Assembly (NCBI GenBank): GCA_027451445.1
Contig: DAIDJG010000068.1
Coordinates: 1-61,428, forward strand
Origin: Singulisphaera sp.
GTDB taxonomy: Bacteria > Planctomycetota > Planctomycetia > Isosphaerales > Isosphaeraceae
Length of the DNA: 61,428 nt
Direction: 5' to 3'
Shown here: in pieces, positions 1 through 11,413 of the stretch
Numbering within the stretch: position 1 is the stretch's first letter
Layout: every line of letters starts with the position of its first letter
Made by a program: the position numbers and the translations under genes
The notes under the pieces: generated by a model
Database searches by the model: none
What the model saw: the letters and a program-made list of their open reading frames with translations, nothing else
What the model was told of the DNA's origin: nothing

Positions 1-173
1 AGTCTGTCCCGGAAGTGAAGCGGAGCCGGAAAAGGGGGACTGGCTCCGAGTCTTCGAGGTGCCTGTCCCCCTTTTCCGGCGGAGCGAGAAGCGTGGAAAT
101 GGGGACAGGCACCGTCCGAAGACGTCCGGAGCCAGTCCCCATTTCCACGCTTCTCGCTCTATTGGGACAGACT
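1..173. repeat. Double-hairpin dispersed repeat, intact copy
   Basis: Two consecutive perfect inverted repeats lie inside a short terminal inverted repeat. Terminal arms: 1-10 (agtctgtccc) and 164-173 (its exact complement). Hairpin 1: 25-40 pairs perfectly with 65-80, then one mismatch, then 42-44 with 61-63. Hairpin 2: 83-106 pairs perfectly with 135-158 (24 bp), followed by the same mismatch-then-GGC/GCC arrangement. Both stems carry the same core at their apex (ggggac-a/t-ggc), so the hairpins are related to each other. A degraded second copy in the same orientation is at 59532-59685. No ORF inside looks real. It is probably a non-autonomous REP/MITE-like element; the mobilising enzyme is not in this window. 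The element may extend left of base 1. Confidence 0.8.
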
Positions 174-192
174 CTCAGAGGGAGTGCAACGC

Positions 193-408
193 ATGGACAC
201 GGCCCCAACAGCTCGAACGAGCCTGCTGATCCGCCTCCACGATTCCGCGGACGACCGAGCGTGGACCGAGTTCGCCGCGGTTTATGGTCCTCTCGGCCGT
301 CGGCTGTTGCGGAGCCGAGGGCTTCAGAACGCCGACGCGGAGGACCTCGGCCACGACGTGTTCGAGGACTCGTTGAGCAACTTTTCATCGACCGGTCATT
401 CGCGGTGA
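193..408 (+). pseudogene. Truncated ECF RNA polymerase sigma factor (region 2 fragment)
   Basis: The reading frame gives about 71 residues that start like planctomycete ECF sigma factors (TSLLIRLHDSADDRAWTEF, then LQNADAEDLGHDVF). This is the start of sigma region 2, the part that contacts core RNA polymerase and the -10 element. After 'DVFED' the similarity stops and the frame ends; region 4 is missing. Normal ECF proteins are about 170-200 residues. The fragment begins 20 bases after the double-hairpin repeat and ends about 95 bases before purN, so it looks like debris from a rearrangement. ATG at 193 is used; an in-frame GTG at 184 is also possible. Family assignment is from motif recognition only. 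Confidence 0.6.
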
Positions 409-503
409 CGGATCTGCGTTTCGGGGTCATAATAGTGCGGATCGGTTTCCCCGATCCGCGCTTGCTTTATGACTCCTTCCACGGACTTGATTCCGTCACC
501 ACC

Positions 504-1160
504 ATGCCCGACTCTCCACGGGTTCCGCCGATCTCGGACCCTCCCATCCGCCTGGCCGTTTGTGTTTCGGGCGGGGGAACGACGCTCCAAAACCTGATCG
601 ACCTCATTCGAGCCCGCAAGCTCAAAGCCTCGATCGTCCAGGTCGTCGCAAGCCGCCCGCGGATCGGTGCCATTCCCAAGGCCGAAGCGGCGCGGATTCC
701 GCTCGCACTGGCCTCCCGGACGGCCAAGACGCGAGCGGAGTTCAGCGCCTCGGTATTCGACCCGATTCGCCAAAAGAATGCCGACCTCGTGGTCCTGGGC
801 GGATTCCTCGCCCTGCTGGAGATCCCTCCGGACTACCAGGGCCGGGTGATCAACGTTCATCCGTCGCTGATTCCCGCGTTCTGCGGCCAGGGTTACCACG
901 GTCAGGCCGTCCATCGCGCCGTGCTCGAGACCGGAGTCAAGGTCTCCGGCTGCACCGTGCACTTCGCGGACGACACCTATGACACAGGCCCGATCATCTT
1001 GCAGAAGACCGTGCCTGTGCAGGACGACGACACGATTGATACGCTCGCGGCACGGGTCTTCCAGGCCGAATGCAAGGCCCTCCCCGAAGCGATCTCCCTC
1101 TACGCAGAAGGCCGCTTGAAGCTGGAGGGCCGTCGAGTCCGGATCGCCGACCGTTATTGA
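504..1160 (+). CDS. purN: Phosphoribosylglycinamide formyltransferase
   Basis: GAR transformylase transfers a formyl group from 10-formyl-THF to GAR in de novo purine synthesis in the cytosol. The 218-residue product has the family's usual length. The N-terminal loop AVCVSGGGTTLQNLID corresponds to the phosphate-binding region; NVHPSLIPAF supplies the catalytic Asn and His; DTYDTGPIILQ supplies the catalytic Asp. The reading frame is open back to base 15, but the upstream part runs through the repeat element and the sigma fragment, so ATG 504, just before MPDSPRVPP, is the sensible start. It stands alone; no other pur genes are nearby. Confidence 0.93.
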   Translation: MPDSPRVPPISDPPIRLAVCVSGGGTTLQNLIDLIRARKLKASIVQVVASRPRIGAIPKAEAARIPLALASRTAKTRAEFSASVFDPIRQKNADLVVLGGFLALLEIPPDYQGRVINVHPSLIPAFCGQGYHGQAVHRAVLETGVKVSGCTVHFADDTYDTGPIILQKTVPVQDDDTIDTLAARVFQAECKALPEAISLYAEGRLKLEGRRVRIADRY

Positions 1161-1205
1161 CGCCGACCGTGGAGCCCCGGTCAGGATGCCGTCGGTTGGC
1201 CGCTC

Positions 1206-1520
1206 TCAATGCGGCAGCACCCGCTGCCAGATCAAGAGCGACGCGAGAATGAGCGGGAAGGCGTTGATGAGCATCCCGGCCACCGCGTACCGGCCGATCC
1301 TCTGATGCGTCGCGTGGGCGATCGACCAACCGAACACGCCCAGCAGCAATCCAATCAGCGGCGGCTCAACTGGTAAGGTCGCGTAGGGCCCATTCTTCTG
1401 GACAGCGATCAGCGCGAACGCGAAACCCCAAGTCACCGCGATCGCGAGACCCATGAGCAGCGAGGCCTGTCCCAGTAGGAACGAAAGGCCCCAGGCGGTC
1501 TTGGTCCACAGAGTATTCAT
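1206..1520 (-). CDS. Small multi-pass membrane protein
   Basis: A 104-residue protein that I do not recognise as a named family. About three hydrophobic segments are visible: GLSFLLGQASLLMGLAIAV, PLIGLLLGVFGWSIAHA, and AGMLINAFPLILASLLIW. ATG 1520 is chosen because an aaggaggg Shine-Dalgarno sequence sits just upstream; a longer frame would start at 1577 with a charged, unlikely leader. It converges with purN, with a gap of about 45 bases. Function unknown; inner-membrane location inferred from hydrophobicity. Confidence 0.6.
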   Translation of the reverse strand: MNTLWTKTAWGLSFLLGQASLLMGLAIAVTWGFAFALIAVQKNGPYATLPVEPPLIGLLLGVFGWSIAHATHQRIGRYAVAGMLINAFPLILASLLIWQRVLPH

Positions 1521-1752
1521 CCGCACGGCTCCCTCCTTTCCTTCAATGTGTGGCCGTGACTCTGTTCTGTTCCACACGTCTATTCGTAGGGACCGGGCGA
1601 ATATCGAATGAAACCCGTTTGAATCGAATTCGGTCGTGACGGGCCAACGAATACCAGTGCAGGAGCGGATGATTGCCGGCGGTGTTCGAAGGCACTACGA
1701 TTTCCGGGCAATCCCCCGATTCCTACGCCGAATCGATTGCATGGAGATTGTC

Positions 1753-3936
1753 ATGATCCGTATGCACCACGCACGCCGCGGGTCGTTTGCACTCGCGATG
1801 CTGTTTTTGACGGTTTCGCCGTGCATTGCCGCGGACGGTTCCGTGAGCGTCTCGTTCGGCCCTTCGGGCATCAAGGTCTACTCAAAGGGAAACGACCAGA
1901 ATGCGCGGAGGTGCATCGTCTGGCCGATTTCGGACGGCCAGTTCGGACGCCTCGAGTTTTCCCCACGGGCGGGTCATCCCGTAAGTTTCAGCCTGGCGAT
2001 CGCGGCTTCGGACGCAGAACAGGACTCCGGGAAGGTTCTGCTCAAAGACGTGGAACCCGTTACGTTCGTCACGGTTGGCTCTCGCGTCGGCTCGGAGGTG
2101 CGCCCGCCCTCGATGAGCGTCTTCAATACGTTCTTCGATTCGCCGGCCCAGCGCCCTCATCAATCCTACGAGGCCAGGTGGGAGGGCAAGCGGACGATCG
2201 CAATCGATATGAAGCATCATGTGACAATTCGTGTCGATGGTCTTACCGCCGGTCCGTTTTCCGGGTCTTTGCAATTCACCGTGTACCCGCACTCTCCACT
2301 CGTGCAGATCGAAACCCTGCTCTCCACCGGAGAGGATCGTCGAGCCTATCTCTACGACATGGGACTTGCCTCTGACGGCGAGCCGAGCTGGAAGTCGATG
2401 TCATGGATGGACACCGAGGGGAAGTTCCAGTCCGAGACGCTGGCGCCTAAAGACGACGATCGTCCCCTGGCCGTCCGGCACCGCACGCTCATCGCGGAAG
2501 GCGCGAACGGCTCAGTCGCGTGTTTCCCGCCGCCGCACCAGTATTTCTTCGCACGCGATCTGACCGACAATTTGCGTTATGTGTGGTTCGGCAAAGGCCA
2601 TCGAAAGCTCGAAGATCGATTCGCGTTCGGCATTCGCCAATCGGAAACCGGCGGCGGCTCATTTGCCCCGTGGATTAGCGCCCCACCAGGCATGACGCAA
2701 CACCTCGGAATGTTCCTGCTGCTTTCGCCCGGAAACGCGCGACAAACGCTCGACAACGTGCTTCGCTACACCCATGGCGATCGCTTCCCCGACCTGTCCG
2801 GCCACGTCACATTCACCAGTCACTGGCACATGGCCATCGCGCTGGCGGCGATGAAAGAGATCGAGGAGAAGAAGAGCCGAACGATCCCCGATTTGGTGAA
2901 TATGTTCAAGGACATGAACGTCAATATTGTCCACCTCGGCGAGTTCCACGGTGACGGCCATCCCCGAGACCCAGGGCCGGTACGGATTGCTGAGCTCGAT
3001 GCGCTCTTCGCGGAGTGCCGGCGGCTGTCGGATCCAAGGCTGCTGCTACTACCGGGCGAAGAGGCGAACGCTTACCTCGGCCTGCGCCGTCGCGATCGCG
3101 GCCAGGACGCCGGGCACTACATGCTCTTTTTTCCCCGACCGGTTTACTGGACGATGGTGCGAGGGAAGGATCAACCCTTCGCCGAACAGGATCCGAGCCG
3201 TGGTACTGTGTATCACGTCGGCAGCGTCGAGGACATGATGATGCTCCTCCAACGCGAGCACGGACTCGCCTGGACCGCCCACCCGCGGATCAAAGCGTCA
3301 AGCTGGACGCCCGATGGGTACAAGGACGAAGACTTCTACAAGGCAGACTCCTGGCTGGGCGCCGCTTGGAAGGGCATGCCGGCCGACCTCTCTCAGCCTA
3401 AACTCGGCACGCGTGCGCTCGACCTGCTCGACGACATGGCCAACTGGGGTCAACGGAAGTACATGCCCGGTGAGGTCGACGTCTTCAAGATCGACCACAC
3501 GCACGAACTCTACGGCCACATGAATGTCAACTACCTCAGACTCGACCGTGTTCCTCGTTTCGACGAAGGTTGGCAGCCTGTCCTCGACGCTCTCCGCGGG
3601 GGCCGGTTCTTCGTGACGACGGGTGAAATCATTGCCCACGGGTTTGACGTCGGCGGCAAGCATAGTGGCGACACGCTGCGGCTCGGGTCTGAGGAATCCC
3701 TCGAGGTGAAGCTCGAGATCGAATGGACCTTCCCGCTCAAGCTCGTCGAACTGATCTCGGGCGATGGCGAACGCGTCTATCGGAAGACCATCGACGTGTC
3801 CGACACCGAGTCGTTCGGCCGACGGAGGTTTACTCACGAGCTTGATCTGAAGGGGCGGAAGTGGCTCCGTCTCGAGGCTTGGGACGTTGCGACGAACGGC
3901 TTGTTCACGCAGCCCGTCTGGATCGCTGAGCAATGA
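1753..3936 (+). CDS. Secreted PHP-like (CehA/McbA-type?) metallohydrolase
   Basis: A 727-residue exported protein. The N terminus is a Sec signal peptide (SFALAMLFLTVSPCIAA, cleavage expected before DGSVS). The first half is beta-rich and unassigned. The second half has spaced His/Asp/Glu motifs that resemble a PHP-type metal site: HLGEFHGDGHP (about 394-404), a GEE (about 437), TAHPR (about 509) and DHTHELYGH (about 580-589), followed by a Gly-rich C-terminal beta region. This order suggests a metal-dependent phosphoesterase-like domain, but the assignment is inference. ATG 1753 has a ggag six bases upstream; ATG 1741 is the alternative. It stands alone, convergent with the ThuA gene. Confidence 0.6.
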   Translation: MIRMHHARRGSFALAMLFLTVSPCIAADGSVSVSFGPSGIKVYSKGNDQNARRCIVWPISDGQFGRLEFSPRAGHPVSFSLAIAASDAEQDSGKVLLKDVEPVTFVTVGSRVGSEVRPPSMSVFNTFFDSPAQRPHQSYEARWEGKRTIAIDMKHHVTIRVDGLTAGPFSGSLQFTVYPHSPLVQIETLLSTGEDRRAYLYDMGLASDGEPSWKSMSWMDTEGKFQSETLAPKDDDRPLAVRHRTLIAEGANGSVACFPPPHQYFFARDLTDNLRYVWFGKGHRKLEDRFAFGIRQSETGGGSFAPWISAPPGMTQHLGMFLLLSPGNARQTLDNVLRYTHGDRFPDLSGHVTFTSHWHMAIALAAMKEIEEKKSRTIPDLVNMFKDMNVNIVHLGEFHGDGHPRDPGPVRIAELDALFAECRRLSDPRLLLLPGEEANAYLGLRRRDRGQDAGHYMLFFPRPVYWTMVRGKDQPFAEQDPSRGTVYHVGSVEDMMMLLQREHGLAWTAHPRIKASSWTPDGYKDEDFYKADSWLGAAWKGMPADLSQPKLGTRALDLLDDMANWGQRKYMPGEVDVFKIDHTHELYGHMNVNYLRLDRVPRFDEGWQPVLDALRGGRFFVTTGEIIAHGFDVGGKHSGDTLRLGSEESLEVKLEIEWTFPLKLVELISGDGERVYRKTIDVSDTESFGRRRFTHELDLKGRKWLRLEAWDVATNGLFTQPVWIAEQ

Positions 3937-3963
3937 ACGCAGCCGCCAACGTCAGCCGACCGG

Positions 3964-3996
3964 GAGGACGGGCCGTTCTCTTTCGAGCCCGTCCTC
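3964..3996. terminator. Stem-loop between convergent genes
   Basis: GAGGACGGGC (3964-3973) pairs perfectly with GCCCGTCCTC (3987-3996) around a 13-nt loop, between the stop codons of two converging genes. There is no clear T run on either side, so it may be a weak bidirectional terminator or a 3' end stabiliser. Confidence 0.45.
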
Positions 3997-4019
3997 TCGT
4001 CAGGACGATCGACGCGACC

Positions 4020-4847
4020 TCATTCAGCCGCCGCAGCCGACGGACCGTAACCCGGCTTGGGGTTGCCCTCGTCGTCGAGCTTGTCGCAGGCCCAAAGCAG
4101 GCCGCGCGTGAGCATGTCGAGATATACGGGGTCTTGCATGTGGGCGTTGTTGTGCGTCAAGGTGGTCCCGAAGACGCGTCCCTTGCCGTAGGTGTGCGAC
4201 CAGATGACGGTGTGGTCGCGCTTGTTGTCGAGCGCGTAGGCCTGGGCCAGTGACGTCGTGCCGGGCCAGACCTTTTCGATGGCGTACAACTCCTCGTTCC
4301 CCGTCTTCCAGACCTCGGGGAACGTCTTCATGATCGGGTTCTTGGGCTCGAGGTTCTTGACCTCGAGCGGCTGCTGGGGCCCGTGGCGCCGGGTGGTCAC
4401 TCCGATGAACTCGCGGTATTCGTCGGTCTTCATGCTGCTGAACGTGTGCATGGCACAGTGAATGAGCACGGTCGGCTTCCCTTTGCGGGTCGGCGCGATG
4501 ACACGCTCGACGAACGCGGGGTCGTTGACCGCGGAAAAGCACTCATTGTGCACGACCAGATCATAGCCATCGGCCCAATCGTCCTTCTCGTAGATGCTGA
4601 TCCGGTGATTGGTGGAAGTTCCCCCCTCCTGTACGATCGTCCATTCTACGTTCGCTCGGGCACTGACGCCCTTGGGAATGATCACTTTCTGGTTGTTATA
4701 GTCGTGGCAGCACCCCCCCGTAATGTAGAGGGCGCGAAGCGGTTTGTCGGCGGCCTTGTCGGCCCCTCGCAAGGCCGGCGCAAGCGCCAAGGCACTCAAT
4801 CCGAGTGCACAGGCTGTCAACAACAACTTCCGGAGCTTGTGTGTCAT
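4020..4847 (-). CDS. Secreted ThuA-domain protein
   Basis: A 275-residue exported protein. A Sec signal peptide (LLLTACALGLSALALAPALRGA) precedes a ThuA-like flavodoxin/class I amidotransferase-like fold: LRALYITGGCCHDY at the start, YDLVVHNECFS, GKPTVLIHCAMHTF in the middle, and PVIWSHTYGKGRVFGTTLTH near the end (first residue approximate). ThuA-type domains are common in planctomycete secreted proteins, with proposed links to sugar metabolism; no reaction can be assigned here. ATG 4847 has a ggag six bases upstream; ATG 4859 in frame is the alternative. Upstream of it is a 285-base gap with no visible gene. Confidence 0.85.
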   Translation of the reverse strand: MTHKLRKLLLTACALGLSALALAPALRGADKAADKPLRALYITGGCCHDYNNQKVIIPKGVSARANVEWTIVQEGGTSTNHRISIYEKDDWADGYDLVVHNECFSAVNDPAFVERVIAPTRKGKPTVLIHCAMHTFSSMKTDEYREFIGVTTRRHGPQQPLEVKNLEPKNPIMKTFPEVWKTGNEELYAIEKVWPGTTSLAQAYALDNKRDHTVIWSHTYGKGRVFGTTLTHNNAHMQDPVYLDMLTRGLLWACDKLDDEGNPKPGYGPSAAAAE

Positions 4848-5132
4848 CGCGTTCTCCATGGTGCGATTCGAAGGATCGGTCGCGTATTGGACCCGTCAAT
4901 GTAGAGATACCCTAGCCGACGAGTCTGCCCGGCGAAAGGGCCCAGACTGTGTGACGGCGTCCGAACGAAATCGCCGCAGGGGCAGCATCGACAACGCCGG
5001 CGGCTGTCGCTAGCCTGAGACGGAGCGAGCGACGTGCGACGAGCGGTCAAGTGGACCAATGAACCTGCCGGCTCCCCCTGTGTCAAAAGAGGTCGGCGGA
5101 CCTCTTCGGCAACTTTCGAGGGATGACAAACC

Positions 5133-5942
5133 ATGGGGCAGAGGATCGTACAGGTTGATGCGTTCACGGATCGTCCGTTTGGCGGCAATCCCGCGGCCGT
5201 TTGTGTCCTGGCCGGGCCTCATGACGAATCGTGGATGCAGAACGTCGCTCGCGAAATGAATCTGTCGGAAACGGCGTTTCTCCACCGCGAAGGCGATGCG
5301 TTTCGACTCCGCTGGTTCACGCCTGCCGTTGAGGTCGACCTTTGCGGTCACGCCACGCTCGCCACGGCGCACGTCCTCTGGGAAGAGGGATTCGTTGGTT
5401 TCGATTCTGTCGCGCGTTTCCAGACGCGCAGTGGTGTCCTCACCGCAAGTCGTGATGGCGATTGGATTGAGCTCGATTTCCCAGCCCTGCGCATCGAGCC
5501 ACCGACTACGGATGTGGACTCGTTGTCGAAGGCTCTCGGTACTCCGGTTCGACTGGCGGCGCGGAATGCCTTCGACCTGCTCGTCGAAGTCGAGTCCGAG
5601 GAGCACGTGCGGACGCTTCGGCCTGACATCGGCCGGCTCGCCGCGCTGCCCGTACGAGGAATCATCGTCACCAGTCGCGCGTCCACCGCCGGATTCGATT
5701 TCGTCTCTCGATTCTTCGCTCCCGCGGTTGGCGTCGATGAGGACCCCGTGTGCGGCTCGGCGCATTGCTGCCTCGGTCCCTTCTGGAGTGAGCGACTGGA
5801 CAAGACCGAGCTTGTCGGCTATCAAGCATCTCCCCGAGGCGGTGTTGTGCGCGTTCGAGTGCGCGGGGATCGCGTGCTGCTCGGTGGGAAAGCCGTGACG
5901 GTGCTGCAGGGCGAACTCCACGAAAGTGCTACTCCGCGTTGA
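5133..5942 (+). CDS. PhzF-family isomerase
   Basis: A 269-residue protein of the PhzF/diaminopimelate-epimerase-like fold. Seen directly: VDAFTDRPFGGNPAAVCVL at the N terminus, the conserved Glu46 in NLSETAFL (the proposed acid/base of the family), LCGHATLATAHVL, and the C-terminal half-site DEDPVCGSAHCCLGPFW. PhzF itself isomerises DHHA in phenazine synthesis, but most homologues outside that pathway have unknown substrates, and no phenazine genes are nearby. The ATG at 5133 is preceded by cgagggatg. Confidence 0.88.
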   Translation: MGQRIVQVDAFTDRPFGGNPAAVCVLAGPHDESWMQNVAREMNLSETAFLHREGDAFRLRWFTPAVEVDLCGHATLATAHVLWEEGFVGFDSVARFQTRSGVLTASRDGDWIELDFPALRIEPPTTDVDSLSKALGTPVRLAARNAFDLLVEVESEEHVRTLRPDIGRLAALPVRGIIVTSRASTAGFDFVSRFFAPAVGVDEDPVCGSAHCCLGPFWSERLDKTELVGYQASPRGGVVRVRVRGDRVLLGGKAVTVLQGELHESATPR

Positions 5943-6046
5943 GATTGCGCTTCCCAGCGAACTCGCGATCGAAGCATTCGGGTGGTCGTGTTCCAGGCAT
6001 CTCGGTGAGATCCCGACGGCGGGCTGTGCCGTAACATTGCGAGCGT

Positions 6047-6664
6047 TTGCGAGTGATTTCGGACGAACCGCAAGATGAGTTGGACGGAGAGCGGCCAGAC
6101 TCTGGCAGCCTGATTGTCTTCGCTGTGGTGTTCGAGGGATGCCTTGCGCCGGTTGCTTTGATCGTCGGCTGGCTCCTGGGCCAGAAACCGCTCGCGGATT
6201 TCGCGTGGTCCCTACGTGCCGTGGGCGCCGGCCTGCTCGCGACGCTGCCTATGCTGGCGCTCCTCGGACTCGCCGTGCGCTGGCCCTTGGGGCCGTTTCG
6301 ACGAATCGTGCGCTTTTTCGATCGCGAGGTCCGTCCCCTGCTCCGGCTGCGCCCCTGGACCGATCTCGCATTGATCTCGCTCGCCGCAGGAGTGGGTGAG
6401 GAAATGCTGTTTCGAGGCGTCATCCAGGGCGCCCTGTGCCGCGCGCTCGGTACGGGAACGGGATTGTTGCTGGCAAGTTTAGTGTTTGGGGCGTTTCACC
6501 CGATCACGCCGGGCTATGCCGTGATCGCGGGATTCCTCGGGCTCTACCTCGGGGGAGTCTGGCTCGTCACAGGAAATTTGCTCGCCGTCATGATTGCGCA
6601 TGCCGTTTACGACTTTGTTGCGTTGCTCATTCTGCTTCGCTGGATGCGGACCCTCGACGACTAA
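6047..6664 (+). CDS. CPBP-family intramembrane glutamic protease
   Basis: A 205-residue polytopic membrane protein with about six hydrophobic segments. The CPBP/Abi motif set is complete: Glu118-Glu119 followed by Arg123 (GEEMLFRG), His151 in FGAFHPIT, and His185 in MIAHAVYDF. Family members cleave membrane substrates or mature peptides; the substrate here is unknown. The start is unclear: TTG 6047 opens the frame and GTG 6053 is an alternative, neither with a strong ribosome site. Confidence 0.85.
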   Translation: MRVISDEPQDELDGERPDSGSLIVFAVVFEGCLAPVALIVGWLLGQKPLADFAWSLRAVGAGLLATLPMLALLGLAVRWPLGPFRRIVRFFDREVRPLLRLRPWTDLALISLAAGVGEEMLFRGVIQGALCRALGTGTGLLLASLVFGAFHPITPGYAVIAGFLGLYLGGVWLVTGNLLAVMIAHAVYDFVALLILLRWMRTLDD

Positions 6665-6829
6665 CGCCCGCACTCGGATTCCCATTGCCAGGATCCGCGG
6701 GATTTCGAGAATAAGGGCGAAAGCCGCGGTACTCGCAGGCACGAACGTTCGGCCGGTGGGACTCGTAACGTCCCTAGCGCCACTCGCGGGGCGGCGAACC
6801 GGAACCCCTTGTGATAAGGGTCGATTGTG

Positions 6830-7756
6830 ATGCGGACATCCAAGCATTCACCGCTGTGGCAGGGAGCCCTCGTGCTGTCGGCGCTGGTCGTCGCCGCGCC
6901 CTCGATTCAGGCCGAGACGTTGCGCTGGAAGCTCAAGCCCGGCGACACGTTGCACTACGTGATCGAGCAGAAATCGGTCTCTACGCTCAAGGAGAATGGC
7001 AAAGAAGTGCGGAAGTCGAGCATCTCGAAAACCATTGACCTCTCGAGGAGCGTGAAGCGCGTCGACGGAAGCGGCAACGCGGAGATGACGCAGAAGTTCG
7101 AGCGCGTGCGGATTCATGTCGACACGGGCCTTCAGAAAATCGACTTCGACTCCGATCAGGACGACGACCGCACGAACGCGCGGATGATGGCACCCTTGAA
7201 GGCGATGGTCGGTGCGGAGTTCACGTTCAAGATGACTCCGGAAGGCGCTGTGAGCGACGTTCAGATCCCGGCGAAAGTTGCGAAGGCCCTGCGCGAGGGT
7301 GCCGGTAGCTCAGGTTCCGCAGAACCCTTTTCCGAAGATAAATACAAAAAAGCGATGGTCGACGCGAGCGTGGCCTTTCCCAAAACGGATCTCGCAAAAG
7401 GTCAGTCGTGGAGCCAGATTATGACCGTGCCGGTACCGCCGCTGGGCACTGAAACACACACCAAAACTTACACGCTCGAAGGCCCTGGCGACGCGCCGGG
7501 CGTCCAGAAAATCGGGCTGGACATCAAGGTTGAATTGAAACGCGACCCGAGCACGCCGGAGAGCGACATCAAGCCGATCTCACATACCATCAAGGGAACC
7601 TTCCTCTTTGACAACGAGGCCGGGCGCATGACGTCCAGTGACGTGCTTGACAAGAACGACGTCGCCTACAAGTTTCAAAACGCCGACATCACTTCGACCG
7701 AGGAACAAACCTCGACCATGAAACTCGTGCCGGGGACCTCGGAGAAGAAGCCGTAA
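6830..7756 (+). CDS. Secreted hypothetical protein, resembles DUF6263
   Basis: A 308-residue protein with a Sec signal peptide (GALVLSALVVAAPSIQA) and then ETLRWKLKPGDTLHYVIEQ, a pattern I associate with planctomycete DUF6263-like proteins (LRW-K-PGD near the mature N terminus). The remainder is soluble and rich in Lys, Thr and Asp, with two halves that each repeat a 'lysine-rich strand then Val/Phe strand' texture. No catalytic motif is visible. ATG 6830 is chosen over GTG 6827. It converges on the sigma-54 activator gene. Confidence 0.55.
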   Translation: MRTSKHSPLWQGALVLSALVVAAPSIQAETLRWKLKPGDTLHYVIEQKSVSTLKENGKEVRKSSISKTIDLSRSVKRVDGSGNAEMTQKFERVRIHVDTGLQKIDFDSDQDDDRTNARMMAPLKAMVGAEFTFKMTPEGAVSDVQIPAKVAKALREGAGSSGSAEPFSEDKYKKAMVDASVAFPKTDLAKGQSWSQIMTVPVPPLGTETHTKTYTLEGPGDAPGVQKIGLDIKVELKRDPSTPESDIKPISHTIKGTFLFDNEAGRMTSSDVLDKNDVAYKFQNADITSTEEQTSTMKLVPGTSEKKP

Positions 7757-7780
7757 GGACGACAGGGGTGAACGAGAGAT

Positions 7781-7810
7781 CCCCAGCAACGGTTATTGGA
7801 GCTGCTGGGG
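7781..7810. terminator. Stem-loop between convergent genes
   Basis: CCCCAGCA (7781-7788) pairs perfectly with TGCTGGGG (7803-7810) around a 14-nt loop, between two converging stop codons. No T run follows on either strand, so a bidirectional role is inferred from position only. Confidence 0.4.
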
Positions 7811-7820
7811 TGTGTCACCC

Positions 7821-10898
<3,078 letters not shown>

Positions 10899-11413
10899 GT
10901 CGGAATCAGGCTCCAGTGAACATTCAGGGTGGCTCTTGGATGATCCTAGCGATTGATAGCCTAACGAATCCCCGACGAAACTCAAGGAAACCGTTAACGA
11001 AATTTCGACATCCGGAGTTTTTGGGGTGGGATGATGTCGATGGCGGGGGGAAATTAGGTTTGGGTGATCTGTATAAAAAGCAGGTCCGTATGCTCCTCGG
11101 GGTCGCTCGGCAACCTCCATTAAAAGTGTCCACAAAGTGGTTTTGGGGATGATAGGTAATTTGCGATGGCACTCTTGCTTCCCGTTTTTCTCGTGATGGT
11201 TGTAGATCGATTAGGCGGTGACGATTTTTCGTCAGTTCGATGACGAGGCTGCGTTTCAAGGCGGCTCGAATTGGAGGGCGGAGCGCGCTCAAATCGTAAT
11301 CCTTCGGACCAAATTCGGGGTGGTACGCAAACTGCCAAAGGATTCTGTCGGTGGGACTGGCTGCACACGAGTAGCCTTCATGATCGACACCCAGCCGGTG
11401 CTCGGGGGATTCC
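10899..11413. other. Divergent intergenic region, no gene seen
   Basis: A 515-base gap between the divergent starts of the sigma-54 activator and the alpha/beta hydrolase. It is AT-richer than its surroundings and holds a tataaa at about 11072, but no convincing -35/-10 pair. An apparent sigma-54 box at 11166 has the wrong spacing (see rejected items). No ORF here has coding character. Confidence 0.5.

Noticed and set aside
15-503. N-terminal extension of purN back to base 15
   Set aside because: It translates the repeat element and the sigma fragment in another frame; PurN's normal N terminus begins at 504.
11166-11179. Apparent sigma-54 promoter (TGGCAC...TTGCT)
   Set aside because: Only two bases separate the TGGCAC and TTGC parts; the -24 and -12 elements need about five, so the spacing is wrong.
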